Shown here in pieces: positions 18,639 to 26,795 of a DNA stretch of 64,000 nt; position 1 is the stretch's first letter; the number at the start of each line of letters is the position of its first letter. The notes beneath the pieces were generated by a model. The model was given only the letters and a program-made list of their open reading frames with translations, did not search any database and had not been told where the DNA came from. Where the stretch lies: assembly GCF_032461945.1 (NCBI RefSeq), contig NZ_JAWCUD010000001.1:744001-808000 (forward strand). The letters are read 5' to 3'. Source of the stretch: Paenibacillus_E violae. GTDB taxonomy: Bacteria > Bacillota > Bacilli > Paenibacillales > NBRC-103111. The translations under genes and the position numbers were made by a program.

Positions 18639-19853
18639 ATGATGCAAGAGAATTTAGATGTAATCAAAAGCAAACAACAGATTGAGCAAGCTGTAGATTC
18701 GCTTGACGAGCAACTAAGGCGCATATCTATGCAAATTCATGCGAATCCGGAACTCAGCTTTCATGAGCATCAAGCGAAGATGTGGTTGGTTGAACCCTTA
18801 CTTGAAGCGGGATTTGAAGTGGAGCAAGGGATTGCGGGTTTAGAGACCTCGTTTCGCGCTACTTGGGAAGGTCAACCCGGAGGACCAACGATTGCGCTGC
18901 TGGCCGAGTACGATGCGCTACCTGCGATTGGCCATGCTTGCGGTCATAACTTGATTGGGACTGCATCCGTAGGTGCTGCGCTGGCATTGAAGGAAGCACA
19001 TCCCGATCTGCCGGGTAAAATCGTTGTCTTGGGGACACCTGCCGAAGAAGAAGGCGGCGGTAAAATCATCATGTGCAACGAAGGCATCTTCGATGACATC
19101 GACGCTGTTATGATGTGCCATCCGCAAAATAAAACGATGGTACTGCGCGGAGCACTTGCTTGTGTCGACGCAACGTTCACCTTTCATGGGAAGCAGGCAC
19201 ACGCTTCTTCCTCTCCAGAGAAAGGAATCTCTGCGCTGGATGCCTTAATTAATGCCTTTGTAGCTATCAACTCCATTCGTCAGTTTGTGAAAGAGGATGT
19301 GAGGATTCACGGTATTATCACCAAGGGCGGGGATGCGCCGAATGTCGTACCGGAGTTGTGTGAAGCCGTATTTATTTTGCGAGCGTCGACGGTGGAAGAA
19401 CTGAAAATTGTAAGAGAAAAAGTATATCGGGCCGTTCGCAGCTCGGCAGAAGGTGTTGGAGCTACCGTTGATATTACGGAAGGGTTAATTTATGCGGAGC
19501 GGAACAACAATAAGGCTTTGGCTCAATTGTTTCAAACCAATTTGGAACAGATGGGCATCGAGGTATCCGAACCACCGCAAAAGGGAGGCGTCGGCTCCTC
19601 TGACATTGGGAATGTCAGCCAGATGACGGCAACGATCCACCCATACATCCGATTAGGAGATGCTACGACGCATACGCCGGAATTTGCTCAGATGGCGGGT
19701 TCGGAAGAGGGCATGATCGAATTGAATCGAGCGGCCAAAGCGTTAGCCCTTACCGCGTATGATTTATGTACCGACAAGTCGGCGATGCAGAACGTTCGCA
19801 GTGAGTTTACAGCGTGGAAGCAGAATAGAGAGGGGGGAACGGGCATTGAATAG
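18639..19853 (+). CDS. M20-family amidohydrolase (AbgB / PM20D2-like)
   Basis: A metal-dependent hydrolase that cleaves amide bonds in N-acyl or dipeptide-like substrates. Seen motifs include LLAEYDALPAIGHACGHN (metal ligands), GTPAEEEGGGK with the catalytic glutamates, and MMCHP. A dimerisation lid lies in the middle. The 404-residue length fits the family. Two ATGs are in tandem; the first has AGGGGG 8 nt upstream. It overlaps the downstream YfcC transporter gene by 8 nt, so the two are co-translated. The pair resembles the AbgB/AbgT logic of importing a conjugate and then hydrolysing it, but the real substrate is not known. Confidence 0.88.
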   Translation: MMQENLDVIKSKQQIEQAVDSLDEQLRRISMQIHANPELSFHEHQAKMWLVEPLLEAGFEVEQGIAGLETSFRATWEGQPGGPTIALLAEYDALPAIGHACGHNLIGTASVGAALALKEAHPDLPGKIVVLGTPAEEEGGGKIIMCNEGIFDDIDAVMMCHPQNKTMVLRGALACVDATFTFHGKQAHASSSPEKGISALDALINAFVAINSIRQFVKEDVRIHGIITKGGDAPNVVPELCEAVFILRASTVEELKIVREKVYRAVRSSAEGVGATVDITEGLIYAERNNNKALAQLFQTNLEQMGIEVSEPPQKGGVGSSDIGNVSQMTATIHPYIRLGDATTHTPEFAQMAGSEEGMIELNRAAKALALTAYDLCTDKSAMQNVRSEFTAWKQNREGGTGIE

Positions 19854-21258
19854 TATAGCAAAAGATAGTCCTCGCAAATGGTTTAAAATGCCTCATACCT
19901 TTGTTATCTTATTTATCCTTGTTTTCGTTGCAGCGGCATTAACGTATACAATCCCTGCAGGAAAATTTGAGCGTGTCAAAGATAAAGTGACTGGAAAATC
20001 CTTACTCGTGACAGGGTCATATCATCAGGTAGATGCGAGTCCGGTGAATCTCGTTGAAATTCCGAAAGCGATCGTCCACGGTTTAGTTTCTTCTGCGGAT
20101 GTAGTCTTCTTTATTTTCATTATTGGAGGGGCGTTCCAAATTATTTCGTCGACGGGTACGATTGAGGCGGTAACCTCCAGGGTGGCAAAAACATTTGCCA
20201 ATAAAGGCAGATGGGTGATACCCATCTTTATTACCCTGTTCTCGGTCGGCGGTTTTACAATGGGCATGTCCACCGAAGTCATGGTCTTCGTCCCCATCGG
20301 GATCGCGATTGCCCGTGCGCTCGGTTTTGATGCTTTGACAGGTACGGCAATGATATCCTTGGGAGCATCCTGCGGCTTTACGGCAGGGATATTGAACCCG
20401 TTCAATGTCGGTCTGGCTCAAGCTATTGCACAAGTGCCGATGTTCTCAGGTGCTTGGCTGCGCGTTATTTTATTGATTTGCCTCATCACCGTGACAAGTC
20501 TTTATTTGGTTCGATATGCAGGTAAAGTAAGAAAAGATCCGAAACAAGGGCTTGTTTATGATTTGGAGCAATCTGTTACAAGCGAGAAAGTCGACTTCTC
20601 TAAGCTACCGACCATTCAACTCAAGCACTACCTTACAATTGCTGCGGTGATCATTGGTTTCGGTCTCGTCATTTGGGGTGTTTCGAAAAAAGGCTGGTGG
20701 ATGGAGGAACTCGGTGCGTTATTCTTGACCATGGGAATTGTGTCCGGCTTCAGCGCAGGTTATGGTCCAAGTCGTATCGCCAGCGAATTCGTCAAAGGTG
20801 CAAGCAGCATTACTTATGGCGCGTTCATCATTGGTATTGCTAGAGGCATCATGGTCGTGCTTGAGCAAGGAAATGTCATCGACAGCATCGTGAATGGCCT
20901 GTCCATTCTTGTAGGCGACTTGCCAAGTTCGATTCAAGTGCTAGGCATGTATGCTTTTCAAAATATTATGAACGTATTTATCACCTCTGGTACAGGAATG
21001 GCGGTTACAACGATGCCGATCATGACACCTTTGTCCGATTTATTAGGCGTTACGAGACAAACATCCGTATTGGCCTTCCAACTGGGCGATGGCATCACGA
21101 ACATGATTCTTCCTACCTCTTCCGCTTTGATGGGCAGCCTGGCTGTATCGGGGATTGCTTATCAGAAATGGGTAAAATTTTTCTGGCCGTTGATGTGTAT
21201 GTGGCTGATTATCGGTGCCATTTTTATCATCGTGGCGAATGTGATTAAGTATGCGTGA
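19846..21258 (+). CDS. YfcC-family (DcuC-like) membrane transporter
   Basis: The start is TTG at 19846, inside the end of the M20 gene, with AGGGGGG about 8 nt upstream; the longer reading frame from 19759 would overlap too far and has no ribosome site. The 470-residue protein has about twelve hydrophobic segments. The opening segment (KMPHTFVILFILVF, then an IPAGKFER loop) and the re-entrant-like stretches (GFTMGMSTEVMVF, GFTAGILNPFN) are typical of YfcC proteins, a group related to the anaerobic C4-dicarboxylate carriers and basic amino acid antiporters. It probably imports the substrate of the M20 hydrolase. Confidence 0.85.
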   Translation: MNSIAKDSPRKWFKMPHTFVILFILVFVAAALTYTIPAGKFERVKDKVTGKSLLVTGSYHQVDASPVNLVEIPKAIVHGLVSSADVVFFIFIIGGAFQIISSTGTIEAVTSRVAKTFANKGRWVIPIFITLFSVGGFTMGMSTEVMVFVPIGIAIARALGFDALTGTAMISLGASCGFTAGILNPFNVGLAQAIAQVPMFSGAWLRVILLICLITVTSLYLVRYAGKVRKDPKQGLVYDLEQSVTSEKVDFSKLPTIQLKHYLTIAAVIIGFGLVIWGVSKKGWWMEELGALFLTMGIVSGFSAGYGPSRIASEFVKGASSITYGAFIIGIARGIMVVLEQGNVIDSIVNGLSILVGDLPSSIQVLGMYAFQNIMNVFITSGTGMAVTTMPIMTPLSDLLGVTRQTSVLAFQLGDGITNMILPTSSALMGSLAVSGIAYQKWVKFFWPLMCMWLIIGAIFIIVANVIKYA

Positions 21259-21273
21259 GTGAACGGGAAACAA

Positions 21274-21317
21274 AGTATGCTCTTCCTATATAAATAGGGT
21301 GGAGCATGCTTTTTTTC
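21274..21317 (+). terminator. Terminator after the YfcC gene
   Basis: AGTATGCTCTTCCTAT (21274-21289) pairs imperfectly with ATAGGGTGGAGCATGCT (21294-21310), followed by a T-run. Confidence 0.8.
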
Positions 21318-21390
21318 TATGCCAAGTTGCTAATGCAATGTCTTATTTTTCCTGAGTTGGCTTATTTTTATTTACCTTCAGCTAGTATAA

Positions 21391-21405
21391 TGAGAATTAT
21401 TATCA
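21391..21405 (+). promoter_or_regulatory. Fur box upstream of a broken ABC ATPase fragment
   Basis: TGAGAATTATTATCA differs from the 7-1-7 Fur consensus at one position. It lies just upstream of a ribosome-site-like GAGGTGATG and of a reading-frame fragment at 21432-21638, so it appears to be the surviving control site of a lost iron-uptake gene. Confidence 0.65.
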
Positions 21406-21431
21406 ATGAACGAGCGAGGTGATGTACATGA

Positions 21432-21638
21432 ATATTCAGGCACATCTCAAATGGTAGAGTTGCAGAACAAACGCTAATTATTGGGACAGACGAGCATATT
21501 CTCCGTCCCACGAAGCAAATCGTAACGGAGTCCAACCTGGAGAAGTATTTCGGTATCCACACAGAAATTATTCGGGGACGGAGTGGGAATAGGGTTGACG
21601 GTATTTTGCCGATTGATTTGGTTGATCGGATCAAGTAG
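21432..21638 (+). pseudogene. Probable C-terminal remnant of a ferric-siderophore ABC ATPase
   Basis: The frame ending at the TAG at 21636-21638 reads ISNGRVAEQ, then PTKQIVTESNLEKYFGIHTE, which resembles the end of FecE/FhuC-type ATPases, where a (P/T)xxxVTxxxLxxxFGI stretch follows the last strand. Upstream in the same frame there is a stop at 21429-21431. The available ATG at 21428 leads to only ten codons in another frame (MNIQAHLKW, stop). No Walker A, signature or Walker B motif is present. I infer a deletion that removed most of the gene and left its Fur box. The identification rests on about 65 residues. Confidence 0.45.
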
Positions 21639-21726
21639 GTTACCAAAGCCCCAAAGTATAATTCATTGTTTTATGGACAACCTATCTCATTAGTGAAATT
21701 ATTTTCCTTTATTTGGGGAGGATGCA

Positions 21727-22191
21727 ATGGAATATGTGATACTGTGGGCTGCCACAATCCTATGCTTTGGTTCAATGTTCATCTGGATGCTTAGAAAGCC
21801 TATAAAAGACTGGCTTATTATTTTTTTATTGAAGTCAGTTGTTACAGCAATTACCGATTGTTTTATCATTGCAGCTGATTTATTAGATTATCCGATTCGC
21901 TTCTTTCCTAAAGTTTTCGATACAAACATTGTTTTTGATTTTCTCGTTTTTCCTACACTCTGCGTCTTTTATAATATAACTACACAGCACTCGAAATTAA
22001 AAAGTATCTTTGTACAAGCACTTTTATATAGTATTCCGGTGACGTTGCTAGAATTTTGGGCTGAAAAAAATACGGAATTGATTACGTACAAACACTGGAA
22101 CGCTTTTGTATCCCTTATTACTTTGATGGCAACTTTTTTGATTGTTCGCGGAGCGATAGCTATCGTTCGTAAAGTTGATTCTTATGTTTGA
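21727..22191 (+). CDS. CBO0543-family membrane protein
   Basis: A 154-residue protein with four to five hydrophobic helices, which fits the CBO0543 family of uncharacterised Firmicutes membrane proteins. Conserved-looking features are a KDWLIIFLLK segment, the FPKVFDTNIVFDFLVFPTLC stretch and a YKHWNAFVSL motif near the end. A GGAGG site lies 6 nt before the ATG. Function unknown. It sits alone in an AT-rich patch and is closed by a terminator. Confidence 0.75.
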   Translation: MEYVILWAATILCFGSMFIWMLRKPIKDWLIIFLLKSVVTAITDCFIIAADLLDYPIRFFPKVFDTNIVFDFLVFPTLCVFYNITTQHSKLKSIFVQALLYSIPVTLLEFWAEKNTELITYKHWNAFVSLITLMATFLIVRGAIAIVRKVDSYV

Positions 22192-22220
22192 TTGATTCTT
22201 TAAATAGGTTGCCGGTAATA

Positions 22221-22248
22221 AAAATCCAGCCAAAAGCTGGATTTTTTG
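22221..22248 (+). terminator. Terminator after the CBO0543 gene
   Basis: AAATCCAGC (22222-22230) and GCTGGATTT (22236-22244) form a perfect stem around CAAAA, followed by a T-run. Confidence 0.85.
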
Positions 22249-22495
22249 TTGTATAATTATCCTGTTTAAATGGAAAAAACAGGACTATTTTGTGGTAAGA
22301 CTTAAGTTCATCATTAAATGATTTGAACTATACGTGGATTGCGGGGTTTTCACGGTTTTCAATTGAAATTATGAACCCTAAGAACGAATTAACAGTAGAA
22401 CAAATGGAACGTTTAGGTCATTTATTGGGATGTCAAATAAGCAAAGTAGTTGCGTATTATTAGATAAAACATTGGTTTTTATTTGGAGGTCTATT

Positions 22496-22852
22496 TTGAA
22501 ACTAGGATTAGTTCCTTTGAGAATACCGTCAGGATGGATGGTGGCATATAATAATTTCCTTGAGATTTCTCCTTATGATTTTGTGGATGATACTTATAAA
22601 TATGCAATGGAATTAGATGAAGATATTCTGCAAATGTCAAACCAATATCGAAAAAGAATTTTAGATCTTGGATGGTATCCATCATTTAATCCTCATGGCC
22701 AATATAGAATTGTTTTGGTTGAATTGGTAGATAACGAAAGCCAGTCTGACAAATGGACTACCCCTATTGTTATCTTCAGTTCAAGGGACATTTTGACCAT
22801 TAAAATGACAATTGACTCTCTCTTGGAGGAAGTTGCTGAGGGACGATTATAA
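22496..22852 (+). CDS. Small cytosolic protein of unknown function
   Basis: The start is taken as TTG at 22496, because GGAGGT lies 5 nt upstream; an in-frame ATG at 22430 has no ribosome site and would overlap an open fragment in another frame (ending at 22463, readable as MNPKNELTVEQMERLGHLLG). The 118-residue product has no signal peptide or membrane segment, and contains VPLRIPSGWMVAYNNF near the start and a WTTPIVIFSSRDI strand near the end. I do not recognise the family. Its size, acidity and position beside a DUF5071-like fragment would suit a polymorphic-toxin immunity protein, but no toxin gene is present, so this is only a suggestion. Confidence 0.6.
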   Translation: MKLGLVPLRIPSGWMVAYNNFLEISPYDFVDDTYKYAMELDEDILQMSNQYRKRILDLGWYPSFNPHGQYRIVLVELVDNESQSDKWTTPIVIFSSRDILTIKMTIDSLLEEVAEGRL

Positions 22853-22946
22853 GATATATCGAGATTCAATAAAAGCGTAGTTTTATTTATACTGATGTCA
22901 CGTTATAAAAATAAAGCAACATTTGTTTGATTTAATAAAACGTTAG

Positions 22947-23272
22947 TTGTGCAGTAAACCATGTTGGGACAATGCCGCGATTGTATTGAAAAATATTGGT
23001 TATCCAGCAAATGCAGTGGCGTTGCCTTATTTAATGGAGTGGTTTCAAGACATAACGTGGCCAGGTGTAAGACCAATTATTACGACCCTAAAAGATATAG
23101 ATACAAAAATACTAATTCCTCATATTAAAAATGCATCGATTTCAGCAATTAGTGAAAAAGATGATGGTTGGGCAAATGGATTAATTTATTGATAAAAGAA
23201 CTCAATATAGATAAAGCAGACTTTAATAATGATAAGTTACTTTGGGATTTAGAAAAAATAGCTGATAGATGA
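22947..23272 (+). pseudogene. DUF5071-like gene, frameshifted
   Basis: The first frame (22947-23192, from TTG) encodes a HEAT-like segment with LKNIGYPANAVALPYLMEWF, QDITWPGVRP and LIPHIKN, which fits DUF5071. It stops just after DDGWANGLIY. The continuation expected of the family (LIKELNIDKADFNNDKLLWD and so on) is present in another frame and ends at 23270-23272. A single-base change near 23186-23192 would join the two. The first frame is also preceded directly by an in-frame stop and has no ribosome site, so the N-terminus may be lost too. A sequencing error is the main alternative. Confidence 0.55.
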
Positions 23273-23359
23273 GAACACGGGTGGTGGGGGACATTTTTAT
23301 AATTCGGATGAAGTTTAACGGAATTCATTTGACACTCAACAGTTTGATTATAAAAACGG

Positions 23360-23686
23360 ATGGTGATGCAGTTGTCATTATTAAGAAGAAGATTTTCCTT
23401 CTGGATTTCTACGGTAAGTATCATTATTTGTTTAAGTGATTATATGGGGAGTGGTTTAGCAAATATTTTTATTAGATCAATTCCACCAATTAATATTCTT
23501 GCAGATGTTGAACCAATGAGACATTGGATGTTTGATTTTGAAAATAATAAATGGGGAGCTTCGAGCAGTATACTGTTACAAGTTACTTTTTTAACATATT
23601 TTATATTTTGTATTACTTGGTTTTTGTTAGGTTTATTTATTGACATGCTTGTTAAACGTTTAAGAAGAACAATACAACTTGTATAG
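23360..23686 (+). CDS. Small membrane protein of unknown function
   Basis: A 108-residue protein with an N-terminal hydrophobic segment (about 12-30), an extracytoplasmic-like loop containing DVEPMRHWMFDFENNKWG, and a second membrane segment (about 73-97) followed by a basic tail. Three candidate starts lie close together (ATG 23360, GTG 23363, ATG 23366). The upstream ribosome site is weak. I recognise no family. Confidence 0.5.
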   Translation: MVMQLSLLRRRFSFWISTVSIIICLSDYMGSGLANIFIRSIPPINILADVEPMRHWMFDFENNKWGASSSILLQVTFLTYFIFCITWFLLGLFIDMLVKRLRRTIQLV

Positions 23687-23740
23687 TTGAACTTGTAACT
23701 TAAAAAAAAGTTTTATTTAAATATAGAAAGGGAGTATATA

Positions 23741-25816
23741 ATGTCTGAACGAAAATCAAACGCTCTTATTAACGAAAAATCCCCCTATTTGCTACAGCAC
23801 GCCTACAACCCGGTCGACTGGTTCCCTTGGTCCGAAGAAGCGTTTGAGAAAGCGAAGCAAGAGAATAAGCCAATTTTCCTATCTATTGGGTATTCAACTT
23901 GCCACTGGTGCCACGTCATGGCTCACGAATCCTTCGAAGACCAGACCATTGCCGACATGCTAAATAAAGATTTCATCTCAATTAAAGTAGACCGTGAAGA
24001 ACGCCCAGACATCGATCACATTTACATGGCGGTGTGCCAAGCGATGACGGGACAAGGCGGGTGGCCGCTCACGGTGTTCCTGACACCGGAGAAGAAACCT
24101 TTCTTCGCAGGTACGTATTTCCCACGCAGCCGAAAGTACAATCGCGCCGGGATGGTGGAAGTGCTAGCGCAACTTGCAGGGAAGTGGCGGGAAGACGCTG
24201 AGCGCGTTCGCGAAGTTGGGGAACAGATCATTCAAGAGACAACAGCTCGGTTGCTGGAACATCAATCTGGCGGTGAATTAACGGAAGAGACGCTTCACGA
24301 AGCGTTCCGTTTATATGAGAGCTCGTTCGACCCTGAGTTTGGGGGATTTGGAAGTGCGCCAAAATTTCCAACCTCGCACAATTTGTCTTTTCTGCTCAGG
24401 TATCATAAGAAAACAGGGAACGGACGCGCCCTTGAAATGGTGGAAAAGACGCTGGATGCCATGCATCGCGGTGGTATGTACGATCACATTGGATATGGTT
24501 TTTCCAGGTATTCGGTTGATTCCCAATGGCTGGTCCCGCACTTTGAGAAGATGCTGTATGATAATGCGCTTTTGCTTATGACCTATGTAGAAGCTTATCA
24601 AGTTACTGGCAAAGCCAAGTACGCTGAGGTAGCGGAGCAGATCATTACCTATGTACTACGAGACATGACCGACGTTGGAGGCGCTTTCTATTCGGCGGAG
24701 GATGCAGATTCCGAAGGCGAAGAGGGCAAGTTCTACGTTTGGACACCCGACGAGGTAGAACTTGTGCTAGGCATAGAGGAGGGAGACCTCTTCTCTGAGT
24801 TGTTTGATATTACGGAGTCGGGTAATTTCGAAGGGCATAACATCCCGAATCTGATTCAGACGACGCTAGCTTCTTTTGCGAAGCGGAAGCAGATCCCTCT
24901 GGATCAGCTGAAGCAGCGGATGGAGGAAGCCCGTACCAAGCTGTTCGAGCATCGCGAGAAGCGCATCCATCCGGGCAAAGACGACAAGATTCTGACCGCG
25001 TGGAACGGTCTGATGATCGCTGCGCTGTCCAAGGCGGCCCGTGCCTTGGACCAACCGGCTTTCGCGGAGGCGGCTACGAAAGCCGCGGACTTCCTGCTTC
25101 GTGAGCTGCGCCGCGAAGATGGGCGCTTGCTCGCCCGCTACCGCGACGGCGAGGCCGCTTTTCCAGGCTACGTGGACGACTACGCGTTCCTCGTTTGGGG
25201 ACTGATCGAGCTGTACGAGACCACGTTCGAGCTGCGCTATCTCCGTGAAGCGGTCCAGCTGAACGCAGAGATGCTTCGTCTCTTCGGAGACGAAGAGAAG
25301 GGCGGGCTCTTCTTCTACGGCAGCGATGCCGAGCAGCTGCTCACCCGCCCCAAAGAGATCTACGACGGCGCAATGCCGTCGGGTAACGCCGCAGCCGCGC
25401 TGAACATGCAGCGGCTGGCCAAGCTGACCTACGACGCGAAGCTGTCGCAGGCTGCGGATGAGCAGCTCCTGGCTTTTGCCGGAGCTGTCGCGTCTTACCC
25501 GCCGGGCCATTCGCTCATGCTGTCCGCGCTCGATTTCGCTTACAGCGAAGCCAGCGAAATTGTCATCGCCGGCGACCCGGCGAAGCCAGAGACGCAGCAC
25601 ATGCTGCGCGCTGTACAGCGGCAGTTCCTGCCGAATGCGCTGCTGATTCTTCACCCGCCAGGGGCAGCGGGAGAAGAAGTGCGCAAGCTGATTCCGCTTG
25701 TGCAGGACAAGCTGCCCCTCGGAGGACGCGCGACAGCCTACGTATGTCACAACTTTGTCTGCCAAGCGCCGACACAGGATCTCGAAGACCTCGAAAATCT
25801 TTTCACTATTCAATGA
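23741..25816 (+). CDS. yyaL: YyaL-like protein, thioredoxin (DUF255) domain plus six-hairpin-like domain
   Basis: The opening (NALINEKSPYLLQHAYNPVDW) and the CHWCHVM stretch with C54 and C57 are signatures of the YyaL / SPATA20 family. An N-terminal thioredoxin-like domain (about 1-170) is followed by an (alpha/alpha)6-barrel resembling N-acylglucosamine 2-epimerases and unsaturated glucuronyl hydrolases (about 200-690). The biochemical role is not established. The 691-residue length is normal. The first half is ordinary in base content, while roughly 24900-25800 is clearly richer in G and C, with gcg/ctg/cgc codons. A GGGAG site precedes the ATG. The stop codon lies inside a perfect Fur box. 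Confidence 0.9.
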   Translation: MSERKSNALINEKSPYLLQHAYNPVDWFPWSEEAFEKAKQENKPIFLSIGYSTCHWCHVMAHESFEDQTIADMLNKDFISIKVDREERPDIDHIYMAVCQAMTGQGGWPLTVFLTPEKKPFFAGTYFPRSRKYNRAGMVEVLAQLAGKWREDAERVREVGEQIIQETTARLLEHQSGGELTEETLHEAFRLYESSFDPEFGGFGSAPKFPTSHNLSFLLRYHKKTGNGRALEMVEKTLDAMHRGGMYDHIGYGFSRYSVDSQWLVPHFEKMLYDNALLLMTYVEAYQVTGKAKYAEVAEQIITYVLRDMTDVGGAFYSAEDADSEGEEGKFYVWTPDEVELVLGIEEGDLFSELFDITESGNFEGHNIPNLIQTTLASFAKRKQIPLDQLKQRMEEARTKLFEHREKRIHPGKDDKILTAWNGLMIAALSKAARALDQPAFAEAATKAADFLLRELRREDGRLLARYRDGEAAFPGYVDDYAFLVWGLIELYETTFELRYLREAVQLNAEMLRLFGDEEKGGLFFYGSDAEQLLTRPKEIYDGAMPSGNAAAALNMQRLAKLTYDAKLSQAADEQLLAFAGAVASYPPGHSLMLSALDFAYSEASEIVIAGDPAKPETQHMLRAVQRQFLPNALLILHPPGAAGEEVRKLIPLVQDKLPLGGRATAYVCHNFVCQAPTQDLEDLENLFTIQ

Positions 25817-25842
25817 TAATAATTATCATTATTGGTTACAAT
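25814..25842 (+). promoter_or_regulatory. Perfect Fur box with possible rightward promoter
   Basis: TGATAATAATTATCA (25814-25828) is an exact 7-1-7 Fur inverted repeat. A TACAAT hexamer at 25837-25842 sits 17 bp after the TGATAA at 25814, which would place the Fur box over the -35 and spacer. No gene reads rightward until the zinc-ribbon gene at 26234, and the DUF1540 gene in between runs the other way, so the target is unclear: a small or antisense RNA is possible. Confidence 0.6.
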
Positions 25843-25852
25843 AGCAATAGAA

Positions 25853-25878
25853 AGAAAAAAGAGGCCCGAAAGGGCCTC
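25853..25878 (-). terminator. Terminator of the DUF1540 gene
   Basis: GAGGCCC (25861-25867), loop GAAA, GGGCCTC (25872-25878). Read on the minus strand the hairpin is followed by a T-rich run (complement of 25853-25860), so it ends the minus-strand transcript. Confidence 0.8.
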
Positions 25879-25913
25879 CACAATCTTCATGTCTAAGTTG
25901 AGTAGTTCCAAAA

Positions 25914-26072
25914 CTAAACTTTAGGTTCAAACGTTTTGCAGTCTGTTTCTTCGGAATTGCGCGCCTGATTGCTGCCGTGGTGGCTCACGACATAAATTGA
26001 GGACGCGTTGCATTTATTGCCATTTGCCCAGTTTTTGCAAGAATTAACTTCGCAAAGCACATCTTTTGCCAT
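25914..26072 (-). CDS. DUF1540 domain protein
   Basis: A 52-residue cysteine-rich protein starting MAKDVLCEVNSCKNWANGNK. The cysteines at 7, 12, 21 and 45 fit the DUF1540 pattern and are likely metal ligands. The ATG has a near-perfect AAAGGAGGTG site about 8 nt upstream on the minus strand, and the gene ends just before a good terminator, so it is a real single-gene unit despite its size. DUF1540 proteins are common in Bacillales and Clostridia and have no assigned function. Confidence 0.85.
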   Translation of the reverse strand: MAKDVLCEVNSCKNWANGNKCNASSIYVVSHHGSNQARNSEETDCKTFEPKV

Positions 26073-26233
26073 TGGTTATTCACCTCCTTTACCTCATAGG
26101 GTGGGGTAAAAAGGCACGTTTTTATACATGGTCAGACACGAAAATGGAAAAAAGTATAAAGGTTCGCATTCACCATTCATATGAATGACCTCATATACTT
26201 GAAGTGGAGACCCTACTTCAAGAAGGTGAAGTT

Positions 26234-26449
26234 ATGGCTGAAAAGGAATTTCAGCAATGTGTCAGGTGCAAGTATGTTGCGGACAAAGAGGAAAGATATT
26301 GTATCAAATGCGGAGCTCCACTCAAGAACCGTTGTACACGGGAAAAAACGTTGCTCCACAAAGGATGTTCGAAGGTGAATAAGCCAGACGCTAAGTATTG
26401 CTCGGATTGTGGAACGGCAACAATATTTAACGAATGGAATCTACTGTGA
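26234..26449 (+). CDS. Small double zinc-ribbon protein
   Basis: The start is placed at the ATG at 26234, with AGAAGGTGA upstream; the in-frame GTG at 26204 is less well placed. The 71-residue protein has CVRCKYVADKEERYCIKCG and, after a basic stretch, a CSKVNKPDAKYCSDCG motif: two CxxC-n-CxxC-type ribbons. Such small ribbons bind zinc and usually mediate protein or nucleic acid contacts. Function unknown. The 300 bp that follow hold only a repeat element. Confidence 0.6.
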   Translation: MAEKEFQQCVRCKYVADKEERYCIKCGAPLKNRCTREKTLLHKGCSKVNKPDAKYCSDCGTATIFNEWNLL

Positions 26450-26520
26450 ACCTGAGCAAGGAGCGATACACAAAGGAACTACAGTCAGCTATTTTCCTGA
26501 AAAGGCGTATTTTCTACTTG

Positions 26521-26651
26521 TTGGGGAACTACGTTCCACTATTTTGCCGATTTCACCCGAAAACGTGCTGCGGAGGACAAAATAAAGCCCTGTAGTTCCG
26601 CTAAACTAGGGAAAAACTACATTTTCCTCCGAATAGCGGACTCCAGTTCCC
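26521..26651. repeat. Dispersed intergenic repeat, copy 2 (longest)
   Basis: Starts TTGGGGAACTACGTTCC (26521-26537) and ends AGCGGACTCCAGTTCCC (26635-26651). The ends form an inverted GGGAAC/GTTCCC pair. Internal GCCCTGTAGTTCCGCT (26587-26602) recurs at 38494-38509, and TAGCGGACTCCAGTTCC recurs at 61869-61885. No open reading frame is conserved within it. It fills most of the gap between the zinc-ribbon gene and the GH18 terminator. Confidence 0.7.
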
Positions 26652-26746
26652 TCAAAGTGAGTCTAGCCGGTATTTTCGCAAAATAGTTGGTGTCTTACCC
26701 AAAAATGGTGTTGACCGTAGATGCACCGTGGAACAATAGTAAACGT

Positions 26747-26781
26747 AAAAGCACTGTCAGGAACATCCTGACAGTGCTTTT
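26747..26781. terminator. Strong hairpin terminator downstream of the GH18 gene
   Basis: A perfect 16-bp stem (26747-26762 with 26766-26781; core GCACTGTCAGGA) around a 3-nt loop, with four Ts at the end of each arm. It ends the minus-strand GH18 gene and may work in both directions. Confidence 0.85.
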
Positions 26782-26795
26782 CTGCTTTACACGCA

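Noticed and set aside
24866..25813. Long open frame on the minus strand (315 codons) opposite yyaL
   Set aside because: It is a by-product of the G+C-rich codons of yyaL; no ribosome site, no family match and full overlap with a clear gene.
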